A stretch of DNA of 64,000 nt. Origin: Bugula neritina. Lineage: Eukaryota; Bryozoa; Gymnolaemata; Cheilostomatida; Bugulidae. Where the stretch lies: contig OZ037771.1 in the NCBI GenBank assembly GCA_964035545.1, forward strand, positions 14,387,633-14,451,632. Direction: 5' to 3'. Positions 13,750 to 27,419 of this stretch are shown here, piece by piece. The notes beneath the pieces were generated by a model that was not told where the DNA came from, searched no databases, and saw only the letters and a program-made list of their open reading frames with translations. Each line of letters begins with the position of its first letter. Position 1 is the first letter of the stretch. Position numbers and translations under genes: made by a program.

Positions 13750-16700
13750 ATGATGAGGGATGAGTCTTCTGGATCCCAGGCTTCAGTCAGTCAGGATACT
13801 GAGGCTAAAATCTGTCAAGTTTTCCTCCCATCTTATTCAGGTGAGTTTCTTACTATTATGACTTGCACTAGCTACTAGTATGACTTATACTAACTACTAG
13901 TATGATTAATACTAACTAGTGCTGTGACTAATACTAGTAGTTAGTATGACTAATACTAGTAGTTAGTATGACTTATATACTAACTACTAGTATGATTAAT
14001 ACTAACTACTGGAACTGCTAATATTACTAATGATGATTACTGCTATTACTAATACTAACTACTGCTATTACTAATACTAACTAGTGCTATTTCCATTGAC
14101 TGGCAAGCTACTGATACAACTGGTACTATTAGTTGACCATATCTTACGCTTGGTCTGGTATAGCCAAAGGGGGAGAGGGTTGAGTGATTGGGAGGGGGGA
14201 GGGTTGGGGGATGAGGGTATTGAGAGTTATGTAATGAGTCTCAGTTTTTAGTCAGCTTTAAAGTGGCCCTCTTTGTTTCTAACTGCTGCCATGCGCTGTT
14301 GGTAATTAGCCAATCAGTGAACAGTTATAAATCATATCTCAGACAGATTTCTGTGAAACACACTCCGAGCTGCTTCATCTGGCAGCGGTATTTTCAGAGT
14401 TTATTAACCCCAAAGCACGTGTTTATGTTTGTTTAATATGTACTTAATTGGGCTGCCAGCATAATGAGGGATATCTGCATGTGTGCTATTTGGTTGTGCA
14501 AATAAATAAGAAATTAAAAGAAAGGAAAATATTTTGTACACTCCAGTAAAGCTTTCTACTGACTACTGGGCTACTGAATAAAGCCATAGAAATTATTTCT
14601 TAGCTTTATGCATTTTCTTTTTATGGTAGGCAGAGTGGGTACTATGCATACTAGCTAGAGTTGACAATATATACCAGCTCAAGTTAGCATTATATATACT
14701 AGAGTTGGTTGAATTTTGGTTTGGTGTGTGACTTGAAAGCTTATAGTGCTACTACTAATACTAATACTAATAATACTAGTACTAGTACCACTGCTACTAG
14801 TGCTTATAGTTCTACTTCTAATACTACTAGATACTATATATTATAGTACTATTGCTACTGCTACAACTGGTGCCACTACTTTTATTACCACTACTGAAAT
14901 GTAAATTATATTAGCTGTATTAGGATGTTACAAACTCAACTCATCAATTAACAGCTCCCAATAACGCAGCTTATTTGTATTGACAGTTTATAGTAAGTGG
15001 ACATAATATGCAGTTATAATATATTGGAAACATGCATAAACCATATTGAAAATTTATATGTCACATTAAAAACTATAAAATATATCGAAAAACATATTAG
15101 TGTTATATATTAAAAACATATAGTATATTGGAAAGCGCTTAGCAAGTAACAAAAATGTGATGGTTTCGAAAAATAGTTTATTTTGTGAAAAACATGATTA
15201 AACTTCTTGGAATGTTGTGAAGCCATCGTTCATTATCTTGTGTGACATATTAATTTTTATTACATCATCAAAGTTGTCTTTTCAGCAGCGACTGGCAGCT
15301 CCAGAAAGCCTCAATCCTCACGAACTGGTTATCAAGGGACTGGTGCTTTGAAAAACAGTTCTAAACTTGCGAATGCTTCAAGAAACAACTCTAAGTTGAT
15401 TACGCAAAGTAAGAAACATCCATCATCCTCAACGATCTCTCCAGGAAGTACTAGCTCTACTTTGATCTCTACACCGAGTCCTAGAAAGTCTGTTAGATCT
15501 CTCGCACTCAGTCGAAGTCCAAAGATTGTAAACGTCACCCCATTGAAAAGCACTTTGAAGTATCCAGGTAACATTGGCTTGTTCTTTATTTCTATGGTTC
15601 TTTGAGTTAAGAATATTTCTAAATTAAAGTTGGAATTTAAATCCATGAAGTTTCAAAACTATTTAGTGCTGAATTCATAATGTTCAAATTTCTACTCCGT
15701 CTATATTACTTATTAGGCAGTTTTGAGCAGTCTCATTTTTAATCATTGACAGTCTTCAATGGCATGACCTTCTTCATGTTATGTTATGTGAAATGCATGT
15801 GACTTGAGAATGGTGTAGTTCATGGTCTCCCATTTTTTCAGTAGGTATAGTCAAACATGACTTCTCAAGAAATTGAAAGAATTGTTTGAAATCCATTGAA
15901 ATTTGAATGTTGCATCTAAAAACTATTTTTATGTGGAAAATAATGAAAAGTGGGGTTCACTTTTTGTTATGAAATATTTCTAGCGTTTGAAACTACTAAG
16001 TTTTACTTTGTGTGTATTTCAGTTCATACTGCTACCCTGTCAGATGCCTTCAGCTTGAACATCAACTCACCAGGTCAGTCCTGGAGCTTTTACAGCTTTC
16101 ATGTTTACGTCAATTAGTTTTAGAGTTGTCATTCCACTTTCATGGTGAAAATAAATCAAACTGGGATACGAATAAAATAGCGGTAACAGAATGATATTCA
16201 GTTATAACATCACTCTGAAATACAGCTATAGAAATATTTTAATAGAAGTTGCTAATATAAATTGCCCAACCTTAACTTTCAAATGCTCCCCAAAAATTAT
16301 TTTAAAATATTCATTATGTAAACTAATATGAGAGTAGCTACTAGACAAGGTAGAAATGATGGTCAACAGACTAGACTTTCTACATTTAACATCTTATTTC
16401 ATGTCGCTAAACTTGCTGTGTGAAGTTGTCTTTCCTTGTGTACTATTAGGAATTTAACTTATATATATCTTGTTTGCTTTTTCATTTATCCCTTCAATTT
16501 GTTTGGGTAAATCGAATTCAGTTGTGCCTAAATCTAACAATAACAAAAATGTTGGCAAATCAATTTTTTTTACACATATACTTTAATATAACTATAGTAT
16601 GTTAAATGTATGCTAGCAACATAGCCACACATCAAACCTAAGACGATTCACTTTGTTCAGGTGTGAAAGCTGCAAGTACAAACAGCGTCAAAAACCGTAC

Positions 16701-17474
16701 AGGCAGTTCTCAGTCTATATCTGCATCCGGTGGGGCTGTTAACAGATACTTGGTTACCGTACCAAACCTCAGACTGGCTGTAAGATCAGAGGGAGATCTA
16801 TACAACCACCCGTACTACTACTCTCAAAAACATGTGGCTAAGGCTAAAAGTCGTAACCGCTGGTCACTGCTTCCTGTACTATCTCACACCGCTGAGGGGT
16901 TCGGCTCATTCAACGGCTCAAGTGGGCATAACTCCAAACATCTGTTTGAAGAGTTCACTCGCAAAGGAAGTTCAAGTCATCTTGGTAAAGACTATGAAAC
17001 AGATGAGGATGTGTTGCAGGTTTTGTTCGAGGACCCGGAGTACCCCTCCCCTACTCAGCAGAAAAAGTTAGTTCCCCCTATATGTTATTTTCCAATGAAG
17101 TTTAAAAACATTCTTCAACTGTAGTTCTGCTTGTAATAAGATTAGTTCTAGCTTTCTACAATATACTGTATCAGAAACAGTTCCAGACCAAACCATGCTT
17201 GGCAAAAATTCATTTTAAAAAGTGCAGATAACTTCTCTTGTAAAGTAAGTGATTGTGAAAGATTTTCATGTTGCTAATAATAAGTCTTGCAACTTATTAC
17301 AGACTTGTCAGTAAGCCTCTAAAAAGTAACAGACCTGCCAAGTTACTTAATCGCAATCATTCTCAAAGGTATAAGAGACCTGCCAGAAATGCTAACAGCA
17401 AACACACTTTTCCACCGAGTCCAAGATTTCGAGTGAGGAAGAAACAAGTTTCATTCTTGCTACCGTATCGTCCA
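13750..17474 (+). CDS. Five-exon Ser/Arg-rich leader, longest N-terminus of the TIR-TMEM268 unit
   Basis: Coding exons 13750-13840 (exon begins 13734 after an acceptor), 15286-15567, 16023-16073, 16661-17066, 17303-17474; phases 1,1,1,2,0 are all consistent (1002 nt, 334 codons). The product starts MMRDESSGSQAS. It is Ser/Thr/Asn-rich and basic, with a middle section LYNHPYYYSQKHVAKAKS, an acidic patch (DYETDEDVLQVLFEDPEY) and a basic end (PRFRVRKKQVSFLLPYRP). No known domain is recognised and disorder is likely. The second exon has a NAGNAG acceptor (TTCAGCAG at 15281-15288), both choices in frame. It ends in phase 0, as needed to join exon C1 at 42572, and no stop or polyA follows. It could instead belong to a separate gene whose last exon I missed. 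Confidence 0.6.
13855..14100. repeat. Degenerate ACTAGTATGACTAATACTA repeat
   Basis: Intronic; units of roughly 18-21 bp made of actagtatgactaatactaa variants. Confidence 0.75.
14745..14895. repeat. (ACTA/ACTACT)n simple repeat
   Basis: Interrupted trinucleotide tract in the same intron. Confidence 0.7.
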
Positions 17475-17545
17475 GTGAGTAGCGATCTTCTTGTTTATAA
17501 TCTGGTGTATCAGTTATGGTCATAGTATATGTGACTGATAGCTAT

Positions 17546-17875
<330 letters not shown>

Positions 17876-17879
17876 ATTT

Positions 17880-20187
17880 ATGATATCATGTAATTAGAAA
17901 ATTAGTGTCAGCACTCATTCATTTTATTAAGTTAGATGTCCTAGTATTTTGTGTCATAATTAAACCAGTTCACTTATTTAGGAGCTGTTCTCTTTTTCAT
18001 AAATTAGGCTCCAAAATTCTTCTGTCCAACGTACCATCCTGTAATTTGACTGTAGTGTCGAATGTTTAAGACTAGCTGAGTCTTCTATTTGATTGGGTAG
18101 TGAGCCAATAGTCACTTTCTTACTGCCTCGAGTTATCAAATTCCGTGTGTGTCGTTAGATTCTATTTGCTGACATGTTACACAGAAAAATTTGCGTACGG
18201 TAGATTACACGGCTCACTGGAGTGAGAAGTTATGTATTACTTAGCCAAAGAGCAGGATAAGTTTAGAGTTGCTTTCTCTCTTAACTTCTCTAGATTGTGC
18301 AGTTGACCATACAGCCCTGTTATGCTACTTTTCGATATTTTGATTTTTAATGTTTTTTCAGAGCTACAACATTTGTTAGTTTAAGTAAAATAGAGATATG
18401 GTAAACTATTTCAATTACAAAATGAGGCTACTTTTTTTACTTTGTTTTTAAACATGGGGTGGGGATATTATGCTTGCACTAATTTGTCTTTGCAAATGTT
18501 TGCGTAACTTAGAAGTGGTTGGTGGAGTAGTGCAATTATTTAAGGTTTTAGTTAAAATAAAGGTTGCTGAAAAAGTACTTAGTATTGACTTCTCAGTGGT
18601 CTATGTTGAGTAAGGTGATAGTTTTGAAGGTATTTTGTCACAATCTATCAACCTTTGCCACCTGCTCTTAATTGCTGTCATTTTCTTCTGTCACTCTCTG
18701 TCACCTTCCGTCAATGTATGTCACTTTCTGTCACTTTCTGTCACTCTCCATCACCTTCTGTCACCTTCTGTCAATGTCTGTCACTCTCTGTCACTCCCTG
18801 TCACCTTCTCAAAGCACTTTTACTTTACTTTCGTAGAAAACTAGAGTTGTATTGATTCCAACCAGAATAATGCTTTGTATAAGTTAAACATGTTTCTAAA
18901 GTAACACACTTTTGCCACTCTATAACATGAAAGCTATAAACTTCTTATGGACAGAACACTTCAGTTAAAGATTTTGATCAATAGTTAATACATTGTTACA
19001 TTGAAAAGCTGTAGACATATTATATGTACTCTACTGTCCTTGTATAAATATATACACAGTATAGATATTATAATATCATTTGTCAGATAAATTTCTTATT
19101 ACTTGCATAATTTGAGTTATCTCCTCCCCACTCACTACAGAAACAAAACTTTTTTCATAATAAAATTACTAACAGGGAGTTATGTTCTCAACATAGTAAA
19201 ATTCACAAAGACGTTTCCCATGCATAAGAATTGCCTTCTCTCTACTCTAGAACCGGTAAATATGCTCTACAAATTTCACTCAATCAGCAACAGAACCTGG
19301 TGTTCTTTAATGCAGGCTTGTCAAGTAGTGTGCTTGAAATCATAAAGTAGTAAACAACAACATGAAATCATAAAAAACTGCAACTGGAGTTTCTAGAGCT
19401 TAGGCTAAGTGAATTTAGTCGGAGTTGTCGCCATCTGATAGCCTAAGTTTACTGATAATGTAAGCAAGCTATGCTACTCCACATTTCTCAATGTGATCTT
19501 TTGCACTAAAGTAATGAAAATAAAATGTTATGACATATTAATTAAAAAGCTGTCATTACAGCTTATAGGAGAGAATAAGATAGTATATAATAGTGCTTTT
19601 TAAGCAAGTGTAAATTATATGCACACTGCTATACAGCGAAATAAACCAAGTTTTAGTGACAGCAGAGTATAGTTTGTGGTCTACTTTTCATCACATGCAG
19701 TATAACCACCACATCTAATGTAATATTGATGTGTTTGATAAAGTAAATACATTTGTAGACAGTTGCCTAATGATATCTACCCTGCAAACATTAAGCTGCC
19801 AATTGTTGTTTAACTTTGGCAGCGTTAATTACTTTAAATGCTTTTGAATTATTTATTACTATTGAGTACAAAGTTAAGCAATTGCCTCCCTTGTTTAAAT
19901 GTTTGTACATCAAAATTCAAGAGGTCCTTTTCTTTGATATTTTCTGTTTTATAGAGATAAACAATCTAACCTATTATAAATGCTTTTTGCTACTTCATTT
20001 ACCCTTTACTTTTTCTATTTAGTAGCATTGGATAACACATTAACTCAATCAACTTGCAACAACTGTGGGTTGCAATTTTATTCAACTTTAAATAGTTATA
20101 ACTTAATTTGAAGTTTTTGCCTACATTTAAAATGCTATAAGTTATGCTGGAATCACAGTATATACTCTAAAAACGAGGGTGCTAAAG
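17880..20187. other. Intron, no supported coding exon
   Basis: Contains a tctgtcac-type repeat (18690-18813). A weak first-exon candidate at 19220-19255 (12 codons, donor GTAAAT) is not basic and not convincing. Confidence 0.4.
18690..18813. repeat. TTCTGTCACTCTCTGTCAC repeat
   Basis: About 12 units of roughly 10 bp (tctgtcactt and variants). Confidence 0.85.
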
Positions 20188-20223
20188 ATGTCTCCCACGA
20201 ATATACACAGATTGAGCAAGCTG
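20188..20223 (+). CDS. Candidate alternative first exon (MSPTNIHRLSKL)
   Basis: An ATG opens 12 codons encoding a basic peptide and ends at a strong donor CTG/GTAAGA in phase 0, compatible with the phase-0 acceptor of exon C1 (42572). No acceptor lies just upstream of the ATG, so it reads as a first exon. Support is structural only. Confidence 0.45.
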
Positions 20224-20422
20224 GTAAGAAAATTAACTTAAGTTTCCACATCTGGTAGCCTTAGTATTTATAATTAGCTTAACTTCCAAGTCTTTACTGG
20301 TTTCTTTATGCTGACAAATTTAATAACATATGGGTATATTTTCTTTAATATTTTCTTTGTTTTTAAATTAGAATTACTTTCTAATTACAGTTTTCTAATT
20401 ACTAATCCGTGTAAGCTTTTAC

Positions 20423-20897
20423 CTGCTCATTCAGACTGCTGTTGATAAGAAGCTGAAAGAGGCTGAGCATTGTGTGAAGTGTAACTTCATTATTTAGTAT
20501 AAGAATATGTTTACAAAGTTTGAATTTATATTTAATTAAATTTAGCGGAAAATTGATTTTACTAATTACCTCAGAGTTGAGCATATGCCAATTACCAGCA
20601 AGGTGATGTTGCATTTGGAATGAGTTTACTCTATTTTAAGATTGAAAATATTTTTGGATGGCAAATACCTTCTTTAAAATAACTTTCACCAATAATCAAT
20701 AGTAATTTAAATAGTGTTGGTCTATGTAAAGCCTGGCTAAGAATCTCTGAAATGTATGCAGACGTTTGCTGATAAATTCCAGTTTGTTGTTTGGAAATCT
20801 TCTGACTGTTGATTCTGTGGCCAGCAGTTGATTTCAAAAGAAACCTAATGTATAATTTTGCCTCTGCATTGTTCTTTTCAGTCACATGTCTATACAT
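20423..20897 (-). CDS. Antisense helical protein, three phase-consistent exons, partial
   Basis: Minus-strand exons 20897-20669, 20628-20596 and 20484-20423 (phases 1,1,0). They encode a predicted mostly helical segment with IYQQTSAYISEILSQALHRP, LFKLLLIIGESYFKE and TLHTMLSLFQLLINSSLNEQ. The first exon may start at the ATG at 20897, or be internal: an AG two codons downstream would give a phase-2 acceptor. The coding sequence continues beyond 20423 but I could not find further exons. Family not recognised; the look is of an alpha-helical repeat protein. It lies inside an intron of the plus-strand unit, and may be the continuation of the antisense gene at 40756-41302 (see findings). Confidence 0.45.
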
Positions 20898-20989
20898 ATT
20901 TCAGCTAAACATATTTTGTGTGTAAATTCTATAGTGAACCTAAAAAGTATTCTACCATTTAAATATATTGGGAGTCGCATAGTATCATG

Positions 20990-21003
20990 GTGGCCATGGT
21001 AAC
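20990..21003 (-). promoter_or_regulatory. X-box-like site, one mismatch
   Basis: Minus strand GTTACCATGGCCAC fits RYYNYYATRRNRAC except one base. It lies about 90 bp upstream of the antisense exon at 20897. Weak. Confidence 0.2.
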
Positions 21004-22022
21004 GATTGTATTTGGTGAAATTGAAAGTATTATGCAACATGAATATCTTAGAAATATATTATTTAAACTCACATAATACTTTACATTTACATGAAATTAG
21101 TTGGCCTATTTATGCCAAACTAATTTGTTAGGTAGCGCAAGAACTTATATAAATAAAAAATTAGAAAATGGTTTTCACTTGTGAAATTGAACAATTAAAT
21201 TTTTGAAAAATATTTTTGAGACTAAATCTGTAAGAAGTTTAACATCTTAAAATATGAGACAAGATCTTTTTTTTCTTAACTTGTCTCTTTTTACATGGAT
21301 TCTTACTTTTTAGCCTTTTTATCTTTTTTTACATCTTCTTATGCTTCATATCTCTTATCTCCCTCTACCTCTAACAGGTTTCCAATCAGCATGTATAGAT
21401 ATTATTCAAGACATTAAATAAATTTTATCTCTATCCATTTATAATAGCATTATGTAAGCAAAACTATTCTTCCTTGTAGCGTTGAAACAATTTTCATGTA
21501 CAGTGAGACATTATATGTATGCAGATTTTTACTAGTTGACCTAAAGATTGAATTATTTATACTTTTGTTATAACGCTGGTCAATAAATAATTTAAGGGTA
21601 TATTTGATTAGATCCATTGCATAGCAAATGTATAATTGTTAGTTTATAATTTAAGTCACATGGGTATACTAGATGATATTTGATCTTGGGAATATCTCTT
21701 GCACAAGTACCTGCGTATTCATGTCATCTTGTAAGTTTTATCTTCATCAGTTTGCTGTTAACTCCATCCTTCAAATCGCGGCGGCTTAGATTGTTCGAGT
21801 CACACAGAAGCTTTAGGCTTTACTTTCTTAGTATCGGATATCAGATTTTATTTAGGCGACTGTATTGATTAGTAGAGCCTGGCATTTCCTAGACATTGTA
21901 ACGGCACAGGTACTTTGGCAGCTGAATGTGACACAACGGCAGCATGTATAGCAGCTGAATTAGTATTGAAGCTCTGGCCATCAAAGCAACCGATTGCTTA
22001 AGTGTGTTTGTTGCTTCGAACA

Positions 22023-22151
22023 ATGGCCACGTCTTTTTTGGGCCATTTTCTAGGAGGGCCACTTGGCGGATGGGCAGGTATTGGTTGGAACACCAAACCC
22101 GTGTTTAAACCTAAAGAAAAAGTACGGCGCTCACGTTTTGCTTTCGGAGGG
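22023..22151 (+). CDS. Alternative first exon (MATSFLGHFLGGPLGG...)
   Basis: 43 codons from ATG to donor GGAGGG/GTAAGG, phase 0. The product has a Gly/Leu/Phe start (ATSFLGHFLGGPLGGWAG) that could dip into a membrane, then a basic end (FKPKEKVRRSRFAFGG). There is no acceptor before the ATG and the 5' flank holds stops, as expected of a first exon. It can join the small phase-0 exon at 22283 or exon C1 directly. Confidence 0.6.
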
Positions 22152-22282
22152 GTAAGGTTTCAAAGCGTATAAACATTGTAGTTGTCAAGTTTTTTATGTA
22201 CAAAAGTTACTATCACACGTATCTTTTTGTTTTATACATTTTTTGGCAAGAAGTTATGCTTTTCCTACTGCATGTTTCTTAG

Positions 22283-22318
22283 GCTCGTGGAGGAATTACT
22301 CGCAGGATGGTAAGAATG
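22283..22318 (+). CDS. Micro-exon with two tandem donors (ARGGITRRM, +VRM)
   Basis: A good acceptor (catgtttcttag) opens nine codons encoding ARGGITRRM and ends at ATG/GTAAGA (22309). A second donor GTAAGT nine bases later (exon end 22318) adds V-R-M in the same phase. It is phase 0 at both ends, so it fits after the 22023 exon and before C1. Basic, like the rest of the array. Confidence 0.5.
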
Positions 22319-25300
22319 GTAAGTTAGATGATGTGTTGAATCCTACATCAATGTGTTTCTATGGTGTCAGTCAAGTTTGGACATTGTGGGTGACCGTAAC
22401 AATGTAGTTAAATGTTTGCGGTTAAATACACATACAAAACTTTAATTGCTCATAAATTTAAATACAGTCTTAAGTTACTAAACACCAAATGGCCAATTAT
22501 TGACTTTTTCCAATACAAATATGTTTTATTTTTTGTTTGATCTTTGCCATTTGAAGTGAAATATTTTATACAGAATAATTGCTCAAATAATTCCATTTCC
22601 TCAAACCGTGCCTTGCAACTGTTTGTAAAGTTTTATATTTAATGGAAAAAGAATGATTTCTTTGCACACTGAAAGCAAACACCTACAGTCCGCAGTTTGA
22701 ATTCTGCTGTACATGGTTTACTAGTTGGTGTCCAAGAGCCCATTGTACACAATTATATATTATTCTGAATTTCGTTTTAAAATAACAATAAAAGTTTCCC
22801 TTACCTTTGTCTTGCCAAAGGCTGTTTAAAACATTTTGTTGAGGTGTCTACAGTTGTTGAAACTTTGTTGACACCCAGTAGAGGTGCTTATTAATGTCAT
22901 ATAAAGGTCACCCCACAATGGACAGACATGGCAGCTACTAGAAACACTTTGAGGCCCGTCAGCATGTTGGTCTAGGTTGCACACATTTCTATGTCTGCGT
23001 TTCTGTCACGAAAACTAGTCCAGTAGTGTTGGTAGTTGTGTCCACATGTTAGAGTGAACTGACATAAATTAGTCAGTTAAAATACAGATTAACTGCAAGT
23101 TCATATTAACAGTACCGTTCTCAAGTGCTTATCATTTTATTAGTTGTACTTTCTAACACAAGGAAGTAATTTCTGGGCATATGTGTTTTAATGTTAGTTA
23201 AAACTGTATAGAATATAGATGCATGTTTCTGTAACGTATAGTATAGATTGTTTGTGCAAACTCACTCGTTTGTTCAGTTGTTTCAAGCATTAATCAAATT
23301 TAAAACCTTTATATTAAGCTGTATTAGCCATAATGTAATTCCTGTAAGAAGTTGGTTTGCTCATGTTGACAATAAAAACACAACATAGCAATTTAATGGG
23401 ATGTCCACTGTTTATTATTAGAGTGATTGAGCTCTAAACATTTGCTAAACACTAGTTTACTCATGAAATAGCAGCAAGAGGCTGTTGTCAACACAGTTTC
23501 TTGAGGTTAAGGCTGTTGTACTGTCTCTATACTGAATGTAGAATTGTCATTTCAGTCTTACCACTTAGTTTTACCATGATTACTACAGACCTAACACTTT
23601 AGCTTTTGCTCTATTCATAAAGTTATTAGAGGGGGAATAACTCTAAATTTTGTTTTCTACTGTTTTGTTTGAGTTTTTGACTAAATGTAATGGGATTTAT
23701 ATACATAAACTAAGCTGTTATGACTCTTTAAAATAGCAGACTGTATGCATATGACTTAGCAGTGTTGTATTATGTTGCATGCATTTTAGAGTAGATAACT
23801 CCACAATCAACTCAATAGACTTAGTCCTCTAATATAGTGACAACAACCTATGCAGCAGCTCATATGATCAATTAAAAATCATTAAAAATTTAAAAATAAC
23901 ATTTTTATTGACAAGTAGAACTTTTTATTATAGATTAATTGATACTAACACATTGTTGTGGTAAAACCACCATTAAACTACTATTCAAAAAGCTACAGAG
24001 CTTTTTTAGTTTTGTAAAAAAGTTGAATGCCTAAAACTTTCTTTTATTATTTTCACTCCTAAATTATTTGATAGTAAAGATGTAAATGTAGTATTTGGCT
24101 GCAATCAATAAAGTAAACTATGTTGCTAGCTAATTATTAAACCAATTATATTATTTATTATTGTTCCCACAGGGATTTGTTTTATTGTAAAATGTAGAAC
24201 AAATAATATAACGCTGAAACTCAGAGCTTATAAGCTGCCTGAAGCGCTGCTAATACTATTTATAATCATTAACTACTTTCAACTCATGTGAAACTGCCTT
24301 GACCTGTGACGCAATGCTGCCGGGGAATTTTGGTGGGAACACTATTGTCAGTTAATTGTTTCTCCCATTACTAATGCAAAAATGTGCTGTCATTTTTGCT
24401 TGAAAGGTGCTTTTCTTGCCTATATTAATTATTTAAGGACTGAAGGTATAAGTATAAGAACAGGTGGGCCAACTATATGAGGGCAGGTGGTCTACGTCTA
24501 AAGGTTGCCGGTCCAGCTATAGAGACAGGTGGTCCAGGTCTGTAAGATTCAATCATTCAGGACCTGTTTCCTGTCTGAGATAAGGTATCATAGCGCAACT
24601 TTCCGCACAGTTGCATGATGTATTCAGCTAATCGTGATTTTAATAGCTGCACACAAAGTTACTAAATTAGTGTTATTTCCCTGCTTTGTTCGTTTACAGA
24701 CTTCTGAACTAATATCTCTGTTTATAATTGCAGAGGAGTTTTTTGATTATAATTCACTGTAGATTGCAACTTTACCTAGGGAGTTGCTATTCCCTTGTAT
24801 TAGTAAGCAAGAACGTTTACTATTTGGATTCAAAAACACTTTATAGTTGTTATACTTGACTTTAAAATTTTCAATTAATTAAAATATGAAAACAGCTTTA
24901 AACAGTAGTTTTAAATAGTTGTTTTCACTTGTTTTAACTTTGGTAGAAAATGTTTTATTGCGTTGCAACTGACTAAAGGAAAAGCATAAGTTTAATCTAT
25001 CAGCTAGATGTATACATTAACATATATAATAATTAATAACTATATACTCTATAACACTTCAATTAATAAAACTGCTTTCACTCAACTTGTATTCAAGGTA
25101 GTAAACAATTTTGCATAAATTTAGCGAAGTTAAAGGCCATATTTTTGTGAGTTTATAGTTTTAGCTATTAAAATCTCAAAAAGCAAGTGAAAACGTTTGA
25201 GACCGTTTTTCGCGCAAATTGACAACCCTAAAATGGGACAACTCCTTAGAGTCACTCACATCAAAAATTGTATTGTTTCAACAGAGGGCATTGTATTGTA

Positions 25301-27082
25301 TTGATATTGTCCTTAAGCATATATAATGACAATCAATAGAGAGACAAACATAGTAGATGCGCCATTGGCAGCTATAGCTACTTGTCAAATACAATGTTAT
25401 GTTATTACTGGAAATGATGACTGAGATGGTAGCCGTCATGTCAGCTAGTTTACGTTGTGTCATCTAGTCTGCTTTCTACTTGTGTGTTTAGCTTCTATCA
25501 AAGAGAAATCCAAGATGGTGAGTATAGCGTTACTAAAAATCGCTTGGAGAAGGAAAAATTTAAAAATGCTTATTTAAAAGTTAACAAGTTTTCTTAAATA
25601 AGGACAAGTAGAATCATAATATTTCTGTATCATTGAATGTTTGAAAAAAGCAAAGTTTAAATTAATTCTTATAAAAAATCGAACTATAAATTAGGTTGAA
25701 GCATGAAAAAAAATATTTTATGAAAATCTTAGTATTGCTTTTTTACCATACCACAATTTTTAACTTACGATGAAATTAATAGCTAACTAGCACTAGTCAC
25801 CAGAATTAATGACTTATATAGTACCATAGTTATAACTAACACTATAGTACTAGTTAGTAGTACTAAAGTTATCTTTCACTACAACTGTTATGTGGAAAGT
25901 TTCAATATGTCAAGCCTTTACTCTGTTGCAATAAAATCTAATGATTTATATTTCAAAAGTTTCAATAGAAGCTGGTTTGCCAACATCTTTAGAGTTTAGA
26001 GTATGTAGGATGCGTAATTGTCTTCTCTTTCCAGTATGAAATAAGCTCAAAAAGAGGTTTTTGCACCAAATAAGCTTATGATGTAGCATACAGTGTATGC
26101 TAGGTATACTTGTGCATAGCTTTTAATATTGTAACAGTTTCACTGTTTCTAGAAAATGTTTTTTTTGGTTTGCTGGGTACAGTCAATGCATCTAGTAGCA
26201 TGCTCTCACTTGCTATGTAGGTAACCACTGTAATAAACCACTATAAATCATCATTAATTAATTTGTTAATAAAAAAGTTATATTTATTGTGTTTATTAGT
26301 AGACTTTTTGTTCTACAAACTGATGAATATTGCCTCAATTTATTTCCTCTTGCTAAAACTCTTTACTGGTGAGTAAGTGTGGTTGTAGTCATTGTCCAAT
26401 AAGAAGACTGCAGGTAAAATCTATTCTAGCTTTCACTGAGCAAACTAGCCCATGTTTGCCAATCAATGAATAATCCATGAGAACAATAGCTGCTGTAATG
26501 TGTTTAAGGATTTGAGATCATTAAAACAATTAGATGCTGTTTGCATTACGCTCATTGTGATTGCTCAATACGTCTCTTCTGCTCCCCTCTACCTGTCTGC
26601 TAGTACAAATCTATCTTTCTAGGGAGCAAGTACAGACGCAAACTTGAATAAACAAATTATTTTAAAACATATATTTCTCATAAAGTGTCTTGACTTGATA
26701 CCCATATAAGTGTTGAATCTCCCTAGTCATTGCAGTTTCTATAACATTCTTAAATCCAAGGCTAATATATACATACATCTAAGGCTAAATCTCATGTAAT
26801 ATACGCATAGACAGCAATGTTTACACTGTTGCATATAATGCTGCATATTTGTATGTACATTCTAATATTTTCAAACTAAAATATAGCCTTCAGCCTGTAG
26901 GATATTGCAATTAGTTTACTGATACTTTTAATCAATCAATTTATTAGATTATTTGCTATTATTAATTACATAAATGTAGTGAGAGAGGTCACGTATAGAT
27001 GGCAGGTTTAGGACATTCAGTGCCGTAGGTCTGTTTGAAACAGCTCTGCTTAGGGTGTTTGTCCGTTCTATACTGAATAAGC
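22319..27082. other. Large intron, no supported exon
   Basis: AT-rich, with scattered GGCAGC/GCTGCC motifs. An ATG directly on a donor (25515-25517, ATG/GTGAGT) would be a Met-only first exon but cannot be supported. Reiterated aggtggtcc-like words at 24459-24540 are not a clear exon. Confidence 0.4.
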
Positions 27083-27136
27083 ATGGATTACCTGAAGAAA
27101 GGGTACAGAAAACATGGAGCTCCAGGCAGATCTGAG
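27083..27136 (+). CDS. Alternative first exon (MDYLKKGYRKHGAPGRSE)
   Basis: 18 codons from ATG to donor GAG/GTTAGA, phase 0. Strongly basic, Gly-containing; resembles in style the MDIYGGRAYHGSKHGHGHK exon at 37398. No upstream acceptor. Confidence 0.55.
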
Positions 27137-27358
27137 GTTAGAACTGGTGATGAGCGTAGCATTTTGATTGGAAGACTTTGTTTGAGCTGTGTATTTAGGT
27201 CTTTGCAGGTGGCATGTATAATAGAGTAGGTAGGTGTAAGTGTCAAAAGCATGTGATAGGATACAGTTGTGAGTAGGTGTGTAGTTAGAATTATATAGTA
27301 TATAATAGGTATATATATGTCACAAGCATATAGAGTAGGGTAGGTTTAAGTATAAGTA

Positions 27359-27418
27359 TATGGGGCACAGGAGCAATTATGACTGGATGCTCTTCCTAAC
27401 ATCACCAATAGCCTTTGA
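27359..27418 (-). mobile_element. SINE fragment (central part)
   Basis: ggggcacaggagcaattatg and the neighbouring catcaccaatagcc match the central part of the SINEs at 44905 and 45565. The tRNA-like head is missing. Confidence 0.8.
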
Positions 27419-27419
27419 G

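Noticed and set aside
15332-15646. 104-codon minus-strand frame
   Set aside because: Antisense shadow of the second exon of the Ser-rich leader.
19220-19255. MHKNCLLSTLEP as a first exon
   Set aside because: Weak donor (GTAAAT), not basic, and the frame is open well upstream of the ATG.
24477-24545. MRAGGLRLK... as another first exon
   Set aside because: The only phase-0 donor (AAG/GTTGCC) is poor, the better donor is phase 2, and the frame stops at once.
25515-25517. A Met-only first exon (ATG/GTGAGT)
   Set aside because: Phase fits, but three bases give no coding evidence.
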